In this document: positions 23,930-37,635 of the stretch, in pieces
How the letters are laid out: every line of letters starts with the position of its first letter
Position numbering within the stretch: position 1 is the first letter of the stretch
Assembly (NCBI RefSeq): GCF_029227915.1
Contig: NC_079875.1
Location: forward strand, 2,790,001-2,854,000
Direction: 5' to 3'
DNA: 64,000 nt
Origin: Hydractinia symbiolongicarpus
Lineage: Eukaryota > Cnidaria > Hydrozoa > Anthoathecata > Hydractiniidae
The notes under the pieces: model-generated
What the model was told of the DNA's origin: nothing
Database searches by the model: none
What the model saw: only the letters and a program-made list of their open reading frames with translations
Program-made: the position numbers and the translations under genes

Positions 23930-25689
23930 TGTCAGAATAATATCGCTAAATACATGTTGGTACGAATATCTGACGCGGCCGTTGTTACTCAAGCGGACTG
24001 ATACCGTTAAAAAGTCCATTAAATATAGTTTTTAAATCTGTGTCTATTTTTTCAGCGTGCGCTAACGGCTAGGATTGGTCCCACAGTACTAATTGACTTA
24101 ATTATGTAAATCTTTAAACAAAGCGCTGCAACAGCGCCCTGTGTAACTGCTGAGGTCAAGCAATTATGTCAATCTAAGAAGAATGTTATTTCTTGGAGTA
24201 CAATAGCCTCATTTATCACATTCATAAGGTCAAAGTCCAGAATCAGTTCAATTAAGTCCCACAGTCAATCGTTTCACTGTTAAAAGAAATGCAACCTAGG
24301 TATTATGAGAAAAATACCGCTAAATACATGTTGGTACGAATATGTGACGCAACCGGTGTAGCTTAAACGGACTGATACCGTTAGAAATTCAATGAAATGT
24401 AGTTTATGTAACTGTCTCTTTTTCCCCAGCGCGTTAACGGCTACGATTGGTCCGACAGTAGAAAAAGAATTGTTTATTTAATTTTTTGAATAAAGCCTTA
24501 CCATAGCGCCTAGTGTAATCGCAGAGTTCCAGCAGTCAAGTCATGTTAAGAATAATGTTATTTCTTGGAGTCCAATTGTGTCATTTATTACATTTATAAG
24601 GTGAAAGTCCAAGATCAGTTCAATTAAGGCCAACACTCAACCGTCTCACTGTTAAAAGCGATGCAATGCTAGGAATATGACAAACATATCGCTAAATACA
24701 TGTTGGTACGAATATGTGACGCAACTGTTGTAACTCAAACGGACTGATGCCGTTAGAAAGTCATTGAAATGTAGTTTTTGAAACTGTCTCTATTTCATCA
24801 GCGCGCGCTAACAGCTAGAATTAGTCCCACAGTAAGAAATGACTTATTTATCCAAATTCTTAAATGAAGTGCTACTATTTATCAAAATTTTTAATTATAG
24901 CGCTACCAGAACGCCCAATTTAATCGCTGAGTTCCGGCAATCAAGTCAAATTAAGAAGAATTTTATTTCTTGGAGTATAATTGCTTCATTTATCACATTC
25001 ATGACATCAAAGTCCAAAATCAGTTCAATTAAATTCCACAATTAATCGCTTCACTGGTAAAAGCGATGCAACCTAGTAATATCAGAAAAGTATCGCTAAA
25101 TATATGTTGGTACAAATATGTGACACAACCGATGAAACTCAAACGGGCTGATACCGATAGAGAGTCAATGAAATGTAGTTTATGTAACTGCCTCCATTTC
25201 CTCGGCGCGCTCTAACGACTAGGATTGGTGCCACAGTAAAAAAAGAATTGTTTATCTAAATTTTTAAATGAACTGCTTCTATTTATCTAAATTTTTAATT
25301 ATAGCGATACCACAGAGCCCAGTGTAATCCCTGAGTTCCAGCAATCATGTCAAATTAAGAATAATGTTATTTTTTCGATTCCAATTGTGTCATTTATCTC
25401 ATTTATAAAGTCAAAGTCCAAAATCAGTTCAATTAAATCCCACAGTCAATCGCTTCACTGGTAAAAGCGATGCAACCTAGTAATATCAGAAAAGTATCGC
25501 TAAATATATGTTGGTACGAATATGTGACGCAACCTTTGAAACTCAAACGGACTGATACCGTTAGAAAGTCAATGAAATGTAGTTTTGGAAGCTGTCTCTA
25601 TTTTCTCGGGGCGCACTAACAGCTAGGATTGGTCCCACAGTAAAAAATGACTTATTTATCTAAATTTTTAATTATAGCGCTACCACAGA

Positions 25690-28270
25690 GCCCAGTGTAA
25701 TCGCTGAGTTCCAGCATTCAAGTCAAATTAAGAAGAATGTTATGTCTTGGTGTGCAATTACCTCATTTATCACATTCGTAAGTCAAAGTCCAGAATTAGT
25801 TCAATTAAGTCCCACAGTCAATCGTTTCACTGGTAAAAGCGATGCAACCTAATAATACCAGAAAAATATCGCTAAATACATGTTGGTACGAATATGTGAC
25901 GCAACCGTTGAAACTCAAACGGACTGATACCGTTAGAAAGACAATGAAATGTAGTTTTGGAAATTGTCTCTATTTCCTCGGAGGGCGCTAACGGCTAGAA
26001 TTGGTGCCACAGTACAAATTGACTTAATTATGTAAATCTTTAAACAAAGCACTGCCACTGCGTGCTGTGTAACTGCTGAGATCAAGCAGTCATGTCAAAC
26101 TAAGAAGAATGTTATTTCTTGGAGTACAATAGCCTCATTTATCACATTCATAAGGTCAAAGTCCAGAATCACTTCAATTAAGTCCCACAGTCAATCATTT
26201 TACTGTTAAAAGCAATGGAACCTAGGAATATGAGAAAAATACCGCTAAATACATGTTGGTACGAATATGTGACGCAACCGTTGTAGCTTAAACAGACTGA
26301 TACCGTTAAAAATTCAGTGAAATGTAGTTTATGTAACTGTCTCTTTCTCCCCAGCGCGCTAACGGCTAGGATTGGTCCACAGTAGAAAAAGATTTGTTTA
26401 TTTAAGTTTTTAAATAAAGCCCTACCATAGCGCCCAGTGTAATCGCTGAGTTCCAGCAGTCAAGTCAAGTTAAGAATAATGTTATTTCTTGGAGTCCAAT
26501 TGTGTCATTTATCTCATTTATAAAGTCAAAGTCCAAGATCAGTTCAATTAAGTCCCACATTCAACCGTTTCACTGTTAAAAGCGATGCAATGCAAGGAAT
26601 ATGAGAAAAATATCGCTAAATACATGTTGGTACAAATATGTGACGCAACCGTTGAAACTCAAACGGACTGATACTGCTAGAAAGTCAATAAAATGTAGTT
26701 TTGGAAACTGTCTATATTTTCTCAGCGCGCGCTAACGGCTAGGATTGGTCCCACAGTAACAAATGACTTATTTATTTAAATTTTTATTTATAGCGATACC
26801 ACAGAGCCCAGTGTAATCCCTGAGTTCCAGCAATCATGTCAAATTAAGAATAATGTTATTTTTTCGATTCCAATTGTGTCATTTATCTCATTTATAAAGT
26901 CAAAGTCCAAAATCAGTTTATTTAAATCCCACAGTCAATCGCTTCACTGGTAAAAGCGATGCAACCTAGTAATATCAGAAAAGTATCGCTAAATATATGT
27001 TGGTACGAATATGTGACGCATCCTTTGAAACTCAAACGAACTGATACCGTTGGAAAGTCAATGAAATGTAGTTTTGGAAACTGTCTCTATTTTCTCGGGG
27101 CGCCCTAACGGCTAGGATTGGTCCCACAGTAAAAAATGACTGATTTATCTAAATTTTTAATTATAGCGCTACCACAGAGCCCAGTGTAATCGCTGAGTTC
27201 CAGCATTCAAGTCAAATTAAGAAGAATGATATTTCTTGAAGTATAATTGCTTCATTTATCACATTCATGACGTCAAAGTCCAAAATCAGTTTAATTAAAT
27301 CCCACAGTCAATCGCTCCACTGGTAAAAGCGATGCAACCTAGTAATATCAGAAAAGTATCGCTAAATATATGTTGGTACGAATATGTCACACAACCGTTG
27401 AAACTCAAACGGGCTGATACCGTTAGAGAGTCAATGAAATGTAGTTTATGTAACTGTCTCCATTTCCTCGGCGCGCTCTAACGACTAGGATTGGTCCAAC
27501 AGTAAAAAATGACTTATTTATCTAAATTTTTGAATGAAACGCTACCACAGAGCCCAGTGTAATCGCTGAGTTCCAGCATTCAAGTCAAATTAAGAAGAAT
27601 GTTATGTCTTGGTGTGCAATTACCTCATTTATCACATTCGTAAGGTCAAAGTCCAGAATTAGTTCAATTAAGTCCCACAGTCAATCGTTTCACTGGTAAA
27701 AGCGATGCAACCTAATAATACCAGAAAAATATCGCTAAATACATGTTGGTACGAATATGTGACGCAACCGTTGAAACTCAAACGGACTGATACCGTTAGA
27801 AAGACAATGAAATGTAGTTTTGGAAATTGTCTCTATTTCCTCGGAGGGCGCTAACGGCTAGGATTGGTGCCACAGTACAAATTGACTTATTTATGTAAAT
27901 CTTTAAACAAAGCACTGCCACTGCGTGCTGTGTAACTGCTGAGATCAAGCAGTCATGTCAAACTAAGAAGAATGTTATTTCTTGGAGTACAATAGCCTCA
28001 TTTATCACATTCATAAGGTCAAAGTCCAGAATCACTTCAATTAAGTCCCACAGTCAATCATTTCACTGTTAAAAGCAATGGAACCTAGGAATATGAGAAA
28101 AATACCGCTAAATACATGTTGGTACGAATATGTGACGCAACCGTTGTAGCTTAAACAGACTGATACCGTTAGAAATTCAGTGAAATGTAGTTTATGTAAC
28201 TGTCTCTTTTTCCCCAGCGCGCTAACGGCTAGGATTGGTCCCACAGTAGAAAAATATTTGTTTATTTAAG
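25690..28270. repeat. Direct duplication of ~1.86-kb (5-monomer) segment
   Basis: The variant CTTGGTGTGCAATTACCTC near 25746 recurs 1,862 bp later. The following variant with CACTGCCACTGCGTGCTG (about 26050) also recurs at the same offset (about 27912). The match covers roughly 25690-26410 against 27552-28270. Confidence 0.65.
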
Positions 28271-29769
28271 TTTTTAAATAAAGCCCTACCATAGCGCCCA
28301 GTGTAATCGCTGAGTTCCAGCAGTCAAGTCAAGTTAAGAATAATGTTATTTCTTGGAGTCCAATTGTGTCATATATTACATTTATAAGGTGAAAGCCCAA
28401 GATCAGTTCAATTAATTCCCACATTCAACCGCTTCACTGTTAAAAGCGATGCAATGCTAGGAATATGAGAAAAATATCGCTAAATACATGTTGGTACGAA
28501 TATGTGACGCAACCGTTGAAACTCAAACGGACTGATACTGTTAGAAAGTCAATAAAATGTAGTTTTGGAAACTGTCTCTATTTTCTCAGCGCGCGCTAAC
28601 GGCTAGGATTGGTCCCACAGTAACAAATGTCTTATTTATTTAAATTTTTAATTGAAACGCCACCACAGCGCCCAGTGTAATCGCTGAGATACAGCAATCA
28701 TGTCAAATTAAGAAAAATGTTATTTTTTAGAGTCCAATTGTGTCATTTATCTCATTTATAAAGTCAAAGTCCAAGATCAGTTCAATTAAGTCCCACATTC
28801 AACCGTTTCACTGTTAAAAGCGATGCAATGCTAGGAATATAAGAAAAATATCGCTAAATACATGTTGGTACGAATATGTGACGCAACTGTTGAAACTCAA
28901 ACGGACTGATACTGTTAGAAAGTCAATAAAATGTAGTTTTGGAAACTGTCTCTATTTTCTCAGCGCCCGCTAACGGCTAGGAGTGGTCCCACAGTAAAAA
29001 ATGACTTGTTTATCTAAGTTCTTAAGTAAAGCGATACTATAGCGCCAAGTGTATTCGCTGAGTTCCAGCATTCAAGTCAAATAAAGAAAAATGTTATTTC
29101 TTGGAGTCCAATTGTGTCATTTAGTACATTTATAAGGTGAAAGTCCACAATCAGTTCAATTAAGTCCCACAGTCAATCGTTTCACGGTTAAAAGCGTTGC
29201 AACCTAGTAATGTCAGAAGAACATCGCTTAATACATGTTGGTACGAATATGTGACGCAACCGTTGTTACATAAACGGACTGATACCGTTAAAAAGTCCAT
29301 GAAATGTAGTTCTTAAATCTGTCTCTATTTCTTCAGCGCGCACTAACGGCTAGGATTAGTCCCACAGTACAAATTGACTTAATTATCTAAATTTTTAAAC
29401 AAAGCGCTGCCACAGCGCCCTGTGTAACTGCTGAGGTCAAGCAATCATGTCAAATTAAGAAGAATTTCTTTCTTAGAGTCCAATTGTGTCATTTATCTCA
29501 TTCATAAGGTCAAAGTCCAAAACCTTTTTAATTAAGTCCCACAGTCAATCTTTTCACTGTTAAAAGCGATGCAAGCTAGTAATGTCAGAAAAATATCCCT
29601 AAATACATGTTGGTACGAATATGTGACGCAACCGTTGTAGCTTAAACGGACTGATACCGTTAGAAATTGAATGAAATGTAGTTTATGTAACTGTGTCTTT
29701 TTCTCCAACGCGCGCTAACGGCTAGGATTGGTCCCACAGTGAAAAATGACTTATTTATCTAAATTTTTA

Positions 29770-30890
29770 AATAAAGCGCTACCACAGCGCCCAGTGTAAT
29801 CGCTGAGTTCCAGCAATCAAGTCAAGTTAAGAATAAAGTTATTTTTTGGAGTACACTAGCCTTATTTGTTACATGCACAAGGTCAAGTCCAAAATCAGTT
29901 CAATTAAGTCCCACAGTCAATGGTTTTACTGGTAAAAGCGATGCAACCTAGTAATATCAGAAACATATCGCTAAATACATGTTGGTACGAATATGTGACG
30001 CAACCGTTGTACCTGAAACAGACTGATACCGTTAGAAATTCAGTGAAATGTAGTTTATGTAACTGTCTCTTTTTCCCCAGCGCGCTAACGGCTAGGATTG
30101 GTCCCACAGTAAAAAATGACTTATTTATCTAAATTTTTAAATAAAGCGCTACCACAGCGCCCAGTGTAATCGCTGAGTTCCAGCAATCAAGTCAAGTTAA
30201 GAATAAAGTTATTTTTTGGAGTACACTAGCCTTATTTGTTACATGCACAAGGTCAAAGTCCAAAATCAGTTCAATTAAGTCCCACAGTCAATGGTTTTAC
30301 TGGTAAAAGGGATGCAACCTAGTAATATCAGAAACATTTCGCTAAATACATGTTGGTACCAATATGTGACGCAACCGTTGAAACTCAAACGGACTGATAC
30401 TGTTAAAAAGTCAATAAAATGTAGTTTTGGAAACTGTCTCTATTTTCTCAGCGCGCGCTAACGGCTAGGATTGGTCCCACAGTAAAAAATGACTTATTTA
30501 TCTAAATTTTTAAATAAAGCGCTACCACAGAGCCCAGTGTAATCGCTGAGTTTCAGCAATCAAGTCAAGTTAAGAATAAAGCTATTTTTTGGAGTACACT
30601 AGCCTTATTTGTTACATGCACAAGGTCAAGTCCAAAATCAGTTCAATTAAGTCCCACAGTCAATGGTTTTACTGGTAAAAGCGATGCAACCTAGTAATAT
30701 CAGAAACATATCGCTAAATACATGTTGGTACCAATATGTGACGCAACCGTTGAAACTTAAACGGACTGATACTGTTAGAAAGCCAGTAAAATTTAGTTTT
30801 GGAAACTGTCTCTATTTTTTCAGCGCGCGCTAACGGCCATCATTGGTCCCACAGTAACAAATGACTTATTTATCTAAATTTTTAAATGAA
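29770..30890. repeat. Three consecutive near-identical monomers
   Basis: The rare variant GAGTACACTAGCCTTATTTG followed by TTACATGCACAAGG appears in three adjacent monomers about 372-373 bp apart (near 29850, 30220 and 30593), indicating recent local amplification. Confidence 0.7.
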
Positions 30891-33800
30891 ACGCTTCCAC
30901 ACCGCCCAGTGTAATCGCTGAGATACAGCAATCATTTCAAATTAAGAAGAATGTTATTTTTTGGAGTCCAATTGTGTCATTTATCTCATTTATAAAGTCA
31001 AAGTCCACAATCAGTTCAATTAAGTCTCGCAGTGAATCGTTTCACTGTTAAAAGCGATGCAAGCTAGTAATGTCAGAAAAATATCGCTAAATACATGTTG
31101 GTACGAATATGAGACGCAAGCGTTGTACCTGAAACGGACTGATACCGTTAGAAAGTCAATGAAATGTAGTTTTGGAAACTGTATCTATTTTCCAAGCGAG
31201 CGCTAACGGCTAGGATTGGTCCCACTGTAACAAATGACTTATTTATATAAATTGTTAAACAAAGCGCTGCCACAGCGCCCAGGGTAATAGCTGAGATACA
31301 GCAATTATGACAAATTAAGAAGAATGTTATTTTTTAGAGTCCAATTGTGTCACTTATCTCATTTATAAAGTCAAAGTCCAAAATCAGTTCAATTAAGTCC
31401 CACAGTCAATGGTTTCACTGGTAAAAGCGATGCAACCTAGTAATATCAGAAACATATCGCTAAATACATGTTGGTACGAATATGAGACGCAAGCGTTGTA
31501 CCTGAAACGGACTGATACCGTTAGAAAGTCAATGAAATTTAGTTTTGGAAACTGTCTCTATTTTCTCAGCGCGCGTTAACGGCTAGGATTGGTCCCACAG
31601 TAACAAATGACTTATTTATCTAAATTTTTAAATGAAACGCTACCACAGCGCCCAGTGTAATCGCTGAGATACAGCAATCATGTCAAATTAAGAAGAATGA
31701 TATTTTTTGGAGTCCAATTGTGTCATTTATCTCATTTATAAAGTCAAAGTCCACAATCAGTTCAATTAAGTCTCACAGTGAATCGTTTCACTGTTAAAAG
31801 CGATGCAAGCTAGTAATGTCAGAAAAATATCGCTAAATACATGTTGGTACGAATATGTGGCGCAAGCGTTGTACCTGAAACGGACTGATACCGTTAGAAA
31901 GTCAATGAAATGTAGTTTTGGAAACTGTCTCTATTTTCACGGGGCGCGCTAACGGCTAGGATTTGTCTCACAATAAGAAATGACTTATTTATCTAAATTT
32001 TTAAATAAAGCGTTACCACAGCGCCCAGTGTAATCGCTGAGTTCCAGCAATCAGGTGAAGTTAAGAATAAAGTTATTTCTTGGAGTACACTTGCCTCATT
32101 TGTTACATTCACAAGGTCAAAGTCCAAAATCAGTTCAATTAAGTCCCACAGTCAATGGTTTCAATGGTAAAAGCGATGCAACCTAGTAATATCAGAAACA
32201 TATCGCTAAATACATGTTGGTACGAATATGAGGCGCAAGCGTTGTACCTGAAACGGACTGATACCGTTAGAAAGTCAATGAAATTTAGTTTTGGAAACTG
32301 TCTCTATTTTCTCAGCGCGCGTTAACGGCTAGGATTGGTCCCACAGTAACAAATGACTTATTTATCTAAATTTTTAAATGAAACGCTACCACAGCGCCCA
32401 GTGTAATCGCTGAGATACAGCAATCATGTCAAATTAAGAAGAATGTTATTTTTTAGAGTCCAACTGTGTCATTTATCTCATTTATAAAGTCAAACTCCAA
32501 AATCAGTTCAATTAAATCTCACAGTCAATCGTTTTACTGTTAAAAGCGATGCAAGCTAGTAATGTCAGAAAAATATCGCTAAATACATGTTGGTGCGAAT
32601 ATGAGACGCAAGCGTTGTACCTGAAACGGACTGATACCGCTAGAAATTCAATGAAATTTAGTTTTGGAAACTGTCTCTATTTTCTCAGCGCGCGTTAACG
32701 ACTAGGATTGGTCCCACAGTAACAAATGACTTATTTATCTACATTTTTAAATGAAACGCTACCACAGCGCCCAGTGTAATCGCTGAGATACAGCAATCAT
32801 GTCAAATAAAGAAGAACGTTATTTTTTAGAGTCTAACTGTGTCATTTATCTCATTTATAAAGTCAAACTCCAAAATCAGTTCAATTAAGTCTCACAGTCA
32901 ATCGTTTTACTGTTAAAAGCGATGCAAGCTAGTAATGTCAGAAACATATCGCTAAATACATGTTGGTACCAATATGTGACGCAACCGTTGAAACTCAAAC
33001 GGACTGATACTGTTAGAAAGTCAGTAAAATTTTGTTTTGGAAACTGTCTCTATTTTCTCAGCGCGCGCTAACGGCCATCATTGGTCCCACAGTAACAAAT
33101 GACTTATTTATCTAAATTTTTAAATGAAACGCTACCACAGCGCCCAGTGTAATCGCTGAGATACAGCAATCATGTCAAATTAAGAAGAATGTTATTTTTT
33201 GGAGTCCAATTGTGTCATTTATCTCATTTATAAAGTCAAAGTCCACAATCAGTTCAATTAAGTCTCACAGTGAATCGTTTCACTGTTAAAAGCGATGCAA
33301 GCTAGTAATGTCAGAAAAATATCGCTAAATACATGTTGGTACGAATATGAGACGCAAGCGTTGTACCTGAAACGGACTGATACCGTTAGAAAGTCAATGA
33401 AATGTAGTTTTGGAAACTGTATCTATTTTCCAAGCGAGCGCTAACGGCTAGGATTGGTCCCACTGTAACAAATGACTTATTTATCTAAATTGTTAAACAA
33501 AGCGCTGCCACAGCGCCCAGTGTAATAGCTGAGATACAGCAATCATGTCAAATTAAGAAGAATGTTATTTTTTAGAGTCCAATTCTGTCACTTATCTCAC
33601 TTATAAAGTCAAACTCCAAAATCAGTTCAATTAAGTCTCACAGTCAATCGTTTCACTGTTAAAAGCGGTGCAAGCTAGTAATGTCAGAAAAACATCGCTA
33701 AATACATGTTGGTACGAATATGTGGCGCAAGCGTTGTACCTGAAACGGAGTGATACCGTTAGAAAGTCAATGAAATGTAGTTTTGGAAACTGTCTCTATT

Positions 33801-35084
33801 TTCACGGGGCGCGCTAACGGCTAGGATTCGTCTCACAATAAGAAATGACTTATTTATCTAAATTTTTAAATAAAGCGTTACCACAGCGCCCAGTGTAATC
33901 GCTGAGTTCCAGCAATCAAGTGAAGTTAAGAATAAAGTTATTTCTTGGAGTACACTTGCCTTATTTGTTACATTCACAAGGTCAAAGTCCAAAATCAGTT
34001 CAATTAAGTCCCACAGTCAATGGTTTCACTGGTAAAAGCGATGCAACCTAGTAATATCAGAAACATATCGCTAAATACATGTTGGTACGAATATGAGACG
34101 CAAGCGTTGTACCTGAAACGGAATGATACCGTTAGAAAGTCAATGAAATTTAGTTTTGGAAACTGTCTCTATTTTCTCAGCGCGCGTTAACGGCTAGGAT
34201 TGGTCCCACAGTAACAAATGACTTATTTATCTAAATTTTTAAATGAAACGCTACCACAGCGCCCAGTGTAATCGCTGAGATACAGCAATCATGTTAAATT
34301 AAGAAGAATGTTATTTTTTAGAGTCCAACTGTGTCATTTATCTCATTTATAAAGTCAAACTCCAAAATCAGTTCAATTAAATCTTACAGTCAATCGTTTT
34401 ACTGTTAAAAGCGATGCAAGCTAGTAATGTCAGAAACATATCGCTAAATACATGTTGGTACCAATATGTGACGCAACCGTTGAAACTCAAACGGACTGAT
34501 ACCGTTAGAAAGTCAGTAAAATTTAGTTTTGGAAACTGTCTCTATTTTCTCAGCGCGCGCTAACGGCCATCATTGGTCGCACAGTAACAAATGACTTATT
34601 TATCTAAATTTTTAAATGAAACGCTACCACAGCGCCCAGTGTAATCGCTGAGATACAACAATCATGTCAAATTAAGAAGAATGTTATCTTTTGGAGTCCA
34701 ATTGTGTCATTTATCTCATTTATAAAGTCAAAGTCCAAAATCAGTTCAATTAAGTCCCACAGTCAATGGTTTCACTGGTAAAAGCGATGCAACCTAGTAA
34801 TATCAGAAACATATCGCTAAATACATGTTGGTACGAATATGAGACGCAAGCGTTGTACCTGAAACGGACTGATACCGTTAGAAAGTCAATGAAATTTAGT
34901 TTTGGAAACTGTCTCTATTTTCTCAGCGCGCGTTAACGGCTAGGATTGGTCCCACAGTAACAAATGACTTATTTATCTAAATTTTTAAATGAAACGCTAC
35001 CACAGCGCCCAGTGTAATCGCTGAGATACAGCAATCATGTCAAATTAAGAAGAATGTTATTTTTTAGAGTCCAACTGTGTCATT

Positions 35085-35110
35085 TATCTCATTTATTTTT
35101 TAAATAAAGC
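35085..35110. other. Truncated-monomer junction
   Basis: At about 35095 the sequence passes from CATTTATCTCATTTAT directly to TTTTTAAATAAAGCG, whereas other monomers continue CATTTATAAAGTCAAAG. The distance between successive CTAGGATTGG landmarks here is about 490 bp (34939 to 35429). About 256 bp have therefore been removed from two adjacent monomers by a junction in short TTTAT homology. Confidence 0.75.
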
Positions 35111-36145
35111 GTTACCCACAGCGCCCAGTGTAATCGCTGAGTTCCAGCAATCAAGTCAAGTTAAGAATAAAGTTATTTCTTGGAGTACACTTGCCTCATT
35201 TGTTACATTCACAAGGTCAAAGTCCAAAATCAGTTCAATTAAGTCCCACAGTCAATGGTTTCACTGGTAAAAGCGATGCAACCTAGTAATATCAGAAACA
35301 TATCGCTAAATACATGTTGGTACCAATATGTGACGCAACCGTTGAAACTCAAACGCACTGATACCGTTAGAAAGTTAATGAAATGTAGTTTTGGAAACTG
35401 TCTCTATTTTCTCAGCGCGCGCTAACGGCTAGGATTGGTCCCACAGTAAAAAATGACTAATTTATTTAAATTTTTAAATAAAGCGCTACCACAGCGCCCA
35501 GTGAAATCGCTGAGTTCCAGCAATCAAGTCAAGTTAAGAATAAAGTTATTTCTTGGAGTACACTTGCCTCATTTGTTACATTCACAAGGTCAAATTCCAA
35601 AATCAGTTCAATTAAGTCCCACAGTGAATCTCTTCACTGTTAAAAGCGATGCAAGCGAGTAATGTCAGAAAAATATGGCTTAATACATGTTGGTACGAAT
35701 ATGTAACGCAACCGTTGTAGCTTAAACGGACTGATACCGTTAGAAATTCAATGAAATGTAGGTTATGTAACTGTGTCTTCTTCCCCAGCGCGCGCTAACG
35801 GCTAGGATTGGCCCCACAGTAAAAAATGACTTATTTATCTAAAGGTTTAAATAAAGCGCGACCACAGCGCCCAGTGTAATCGCTGAGTTCCAGCAATCAA
35901 GTCAAGTTAAGAATAAAGTTATTTCTTGGAGTACACTTGCCTCATTTGTTACATTCACAAGGTCAAAGTCCAAAATCAGTTCAATTAAGTCCCACAGTCA
36001 ATGGTTTCACTGGTAAAAGCGATGCAACCTAGTAATATCAGAAACATATCGCTAAATACATGTTGGTACCAATATGTGACGCAACCGTTGAAACTCAAAC
36101 GGACTGATACCGTTAGAAAGTCAATGAAATGTAGTTTTGGAAACC

Positions 36146-37635
36146 GTCTCTCTTTTCTCAGCGCGCGCTAACAGCAAGGATTGGTCCCACAGTAACAAAT
36201 GACTTATTTATCTAAATTTTTAAATGAAACCTCACCACAGCGCTCAGTGTAATCGCTGAGATACAGCAATCATGTCAAATTAAGAAGAATGTTATTTTTT
36301 AGGGTTCAATTGTGTCATTTATCTCATTTATAAAGTCAAAGTGCACAATCAGTTCAATGAAGTCTCACAGTGAATCGTTTCACTGTTAAAAGCGATGCAA
36401 GCTAGTATATCAGAAAAATATCGCTAAATTCATGTTGGTACGAATATGAGACGCAAGCGTTGTACCTGAAACGGACTGATACCGTTAGAAAGTCAATGAA
36501 ATGTAGTTTTGGAAACTGTCTCTATTTTCACGGGGCGCGCTAACGGCTAGGATTTGTCTCACAATAAGAAATGACTTATTTATCTAAATTTTTAAATAAA
36601 GCGTTACCACAGCGCCCAGTGTAATCGCTGAGTTCCAGCAACCAAGTGAAATTAAGAATAAAGTTATTTCTTGGAGTACACTTGCCTCATTTCTTACATT
36701 CACAAGGTCAAAGTCTAAAATCAGTTCAATTAAGTCCCACAGTCAATGGTTTCACTGGTAAAAGCGATGCAACCTAGTAATATCAGAAACATATCGCTAA
36801 ATACATGTTGGTACCAATATGTGACGCAAGCATTGAAACTCAAACGCACTGATACCGTTAGAAAGTTAATGAAATGTAGTTTTGGAAACTGTCTCTCTTT
36901 TCTCAGCGCGCGCTAACAGCAAGGATTGGTCCCACAGTAACAAATGACTTATTTATCTAAATTTTTAAATGAAACCTCACCACAGCGCTCAGTGTAATCG
37001 CTGAGATACAGCAATCATGTCAAATTAAGAAGAATGTTATTTTTTAGGGTTCAATTGTGTCATTTATCTCATTTATAAAGTCAAAGTGCACAATCAGTTC
37101 AATGAAGTCTCACAGTGAATCGTTTCACTGTTAAAAGCGATGCAAGCTAGTATATCAGAAAAATATCGCTAAATTCATGTTGGTACGAATATGAGACGCA
37201 AGCGTTGTACCTGAAACGGACTGATACCGTTAGAAAGTCAATGAAATGTAGTTTTGGAAACTGTCTCTATTTTCACGGGGCGCGCTAACGGCTAGGATTT
37301 GTCTCACAATAAGAAATGACTTATTTATCTAAATTTTTAAATAAAGCGTTACCACAGCGCCCAGTGTAATCGCTGAGTTCCAGCAACCAAGTGAAATTAA
37401 GAATAAAGTTATTTCTTGGAGTACACTTGCCTCATTTCTTACATTCACAAGGTCAAAGTCTAAAATCAGTTCAATTAAGTCCCACAGTCAATGGTTTCAC
37501 TGGTAAAAGCGATGCAACCTAGTAATATCAGAAACATATCGCTAAATACATGTTGGTACCAATATGTGACGCAAGCATTGAAACTCAAACGCACTGATAC
37601 CGTTAGAAAGTTAATGAAATGTAGTTTTGGAAACT
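36146..37635. repeat. Identical 745-bp dimer duplication
   Basis: Two adjacent 745-bp units (36146-36890 and 36891-37635), each two monomers long, share private variants such as GCTAACAGCAAGG, GAAACCTCACCACAGCGCTC, TTTTTAGGGTTCAATTG and TAGTATATCAG. Reading both in full I found no difference, so this is the freshest duplication I see in the block (or an assembly duplication). Confidence 0.85.

Larger units (their letters stand above)
19427..23939. repeat. Tandem duplication unit B (satellite + Helitron copy 2), about 4.51 kb
   Basis: Matches unit A in monomer order and carries the second Helitron at the identical insertion point. It holds one extra long-form monomer (about 20060-20465) absent from unit A. 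Its right flank continues with the GAATATCTGACGCGGCCGTTG variant, closely matching the intact monomers at 16110 and 20625, so this side probably keeps the original flank of the Helitron insertion. Confidence 0.85.
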
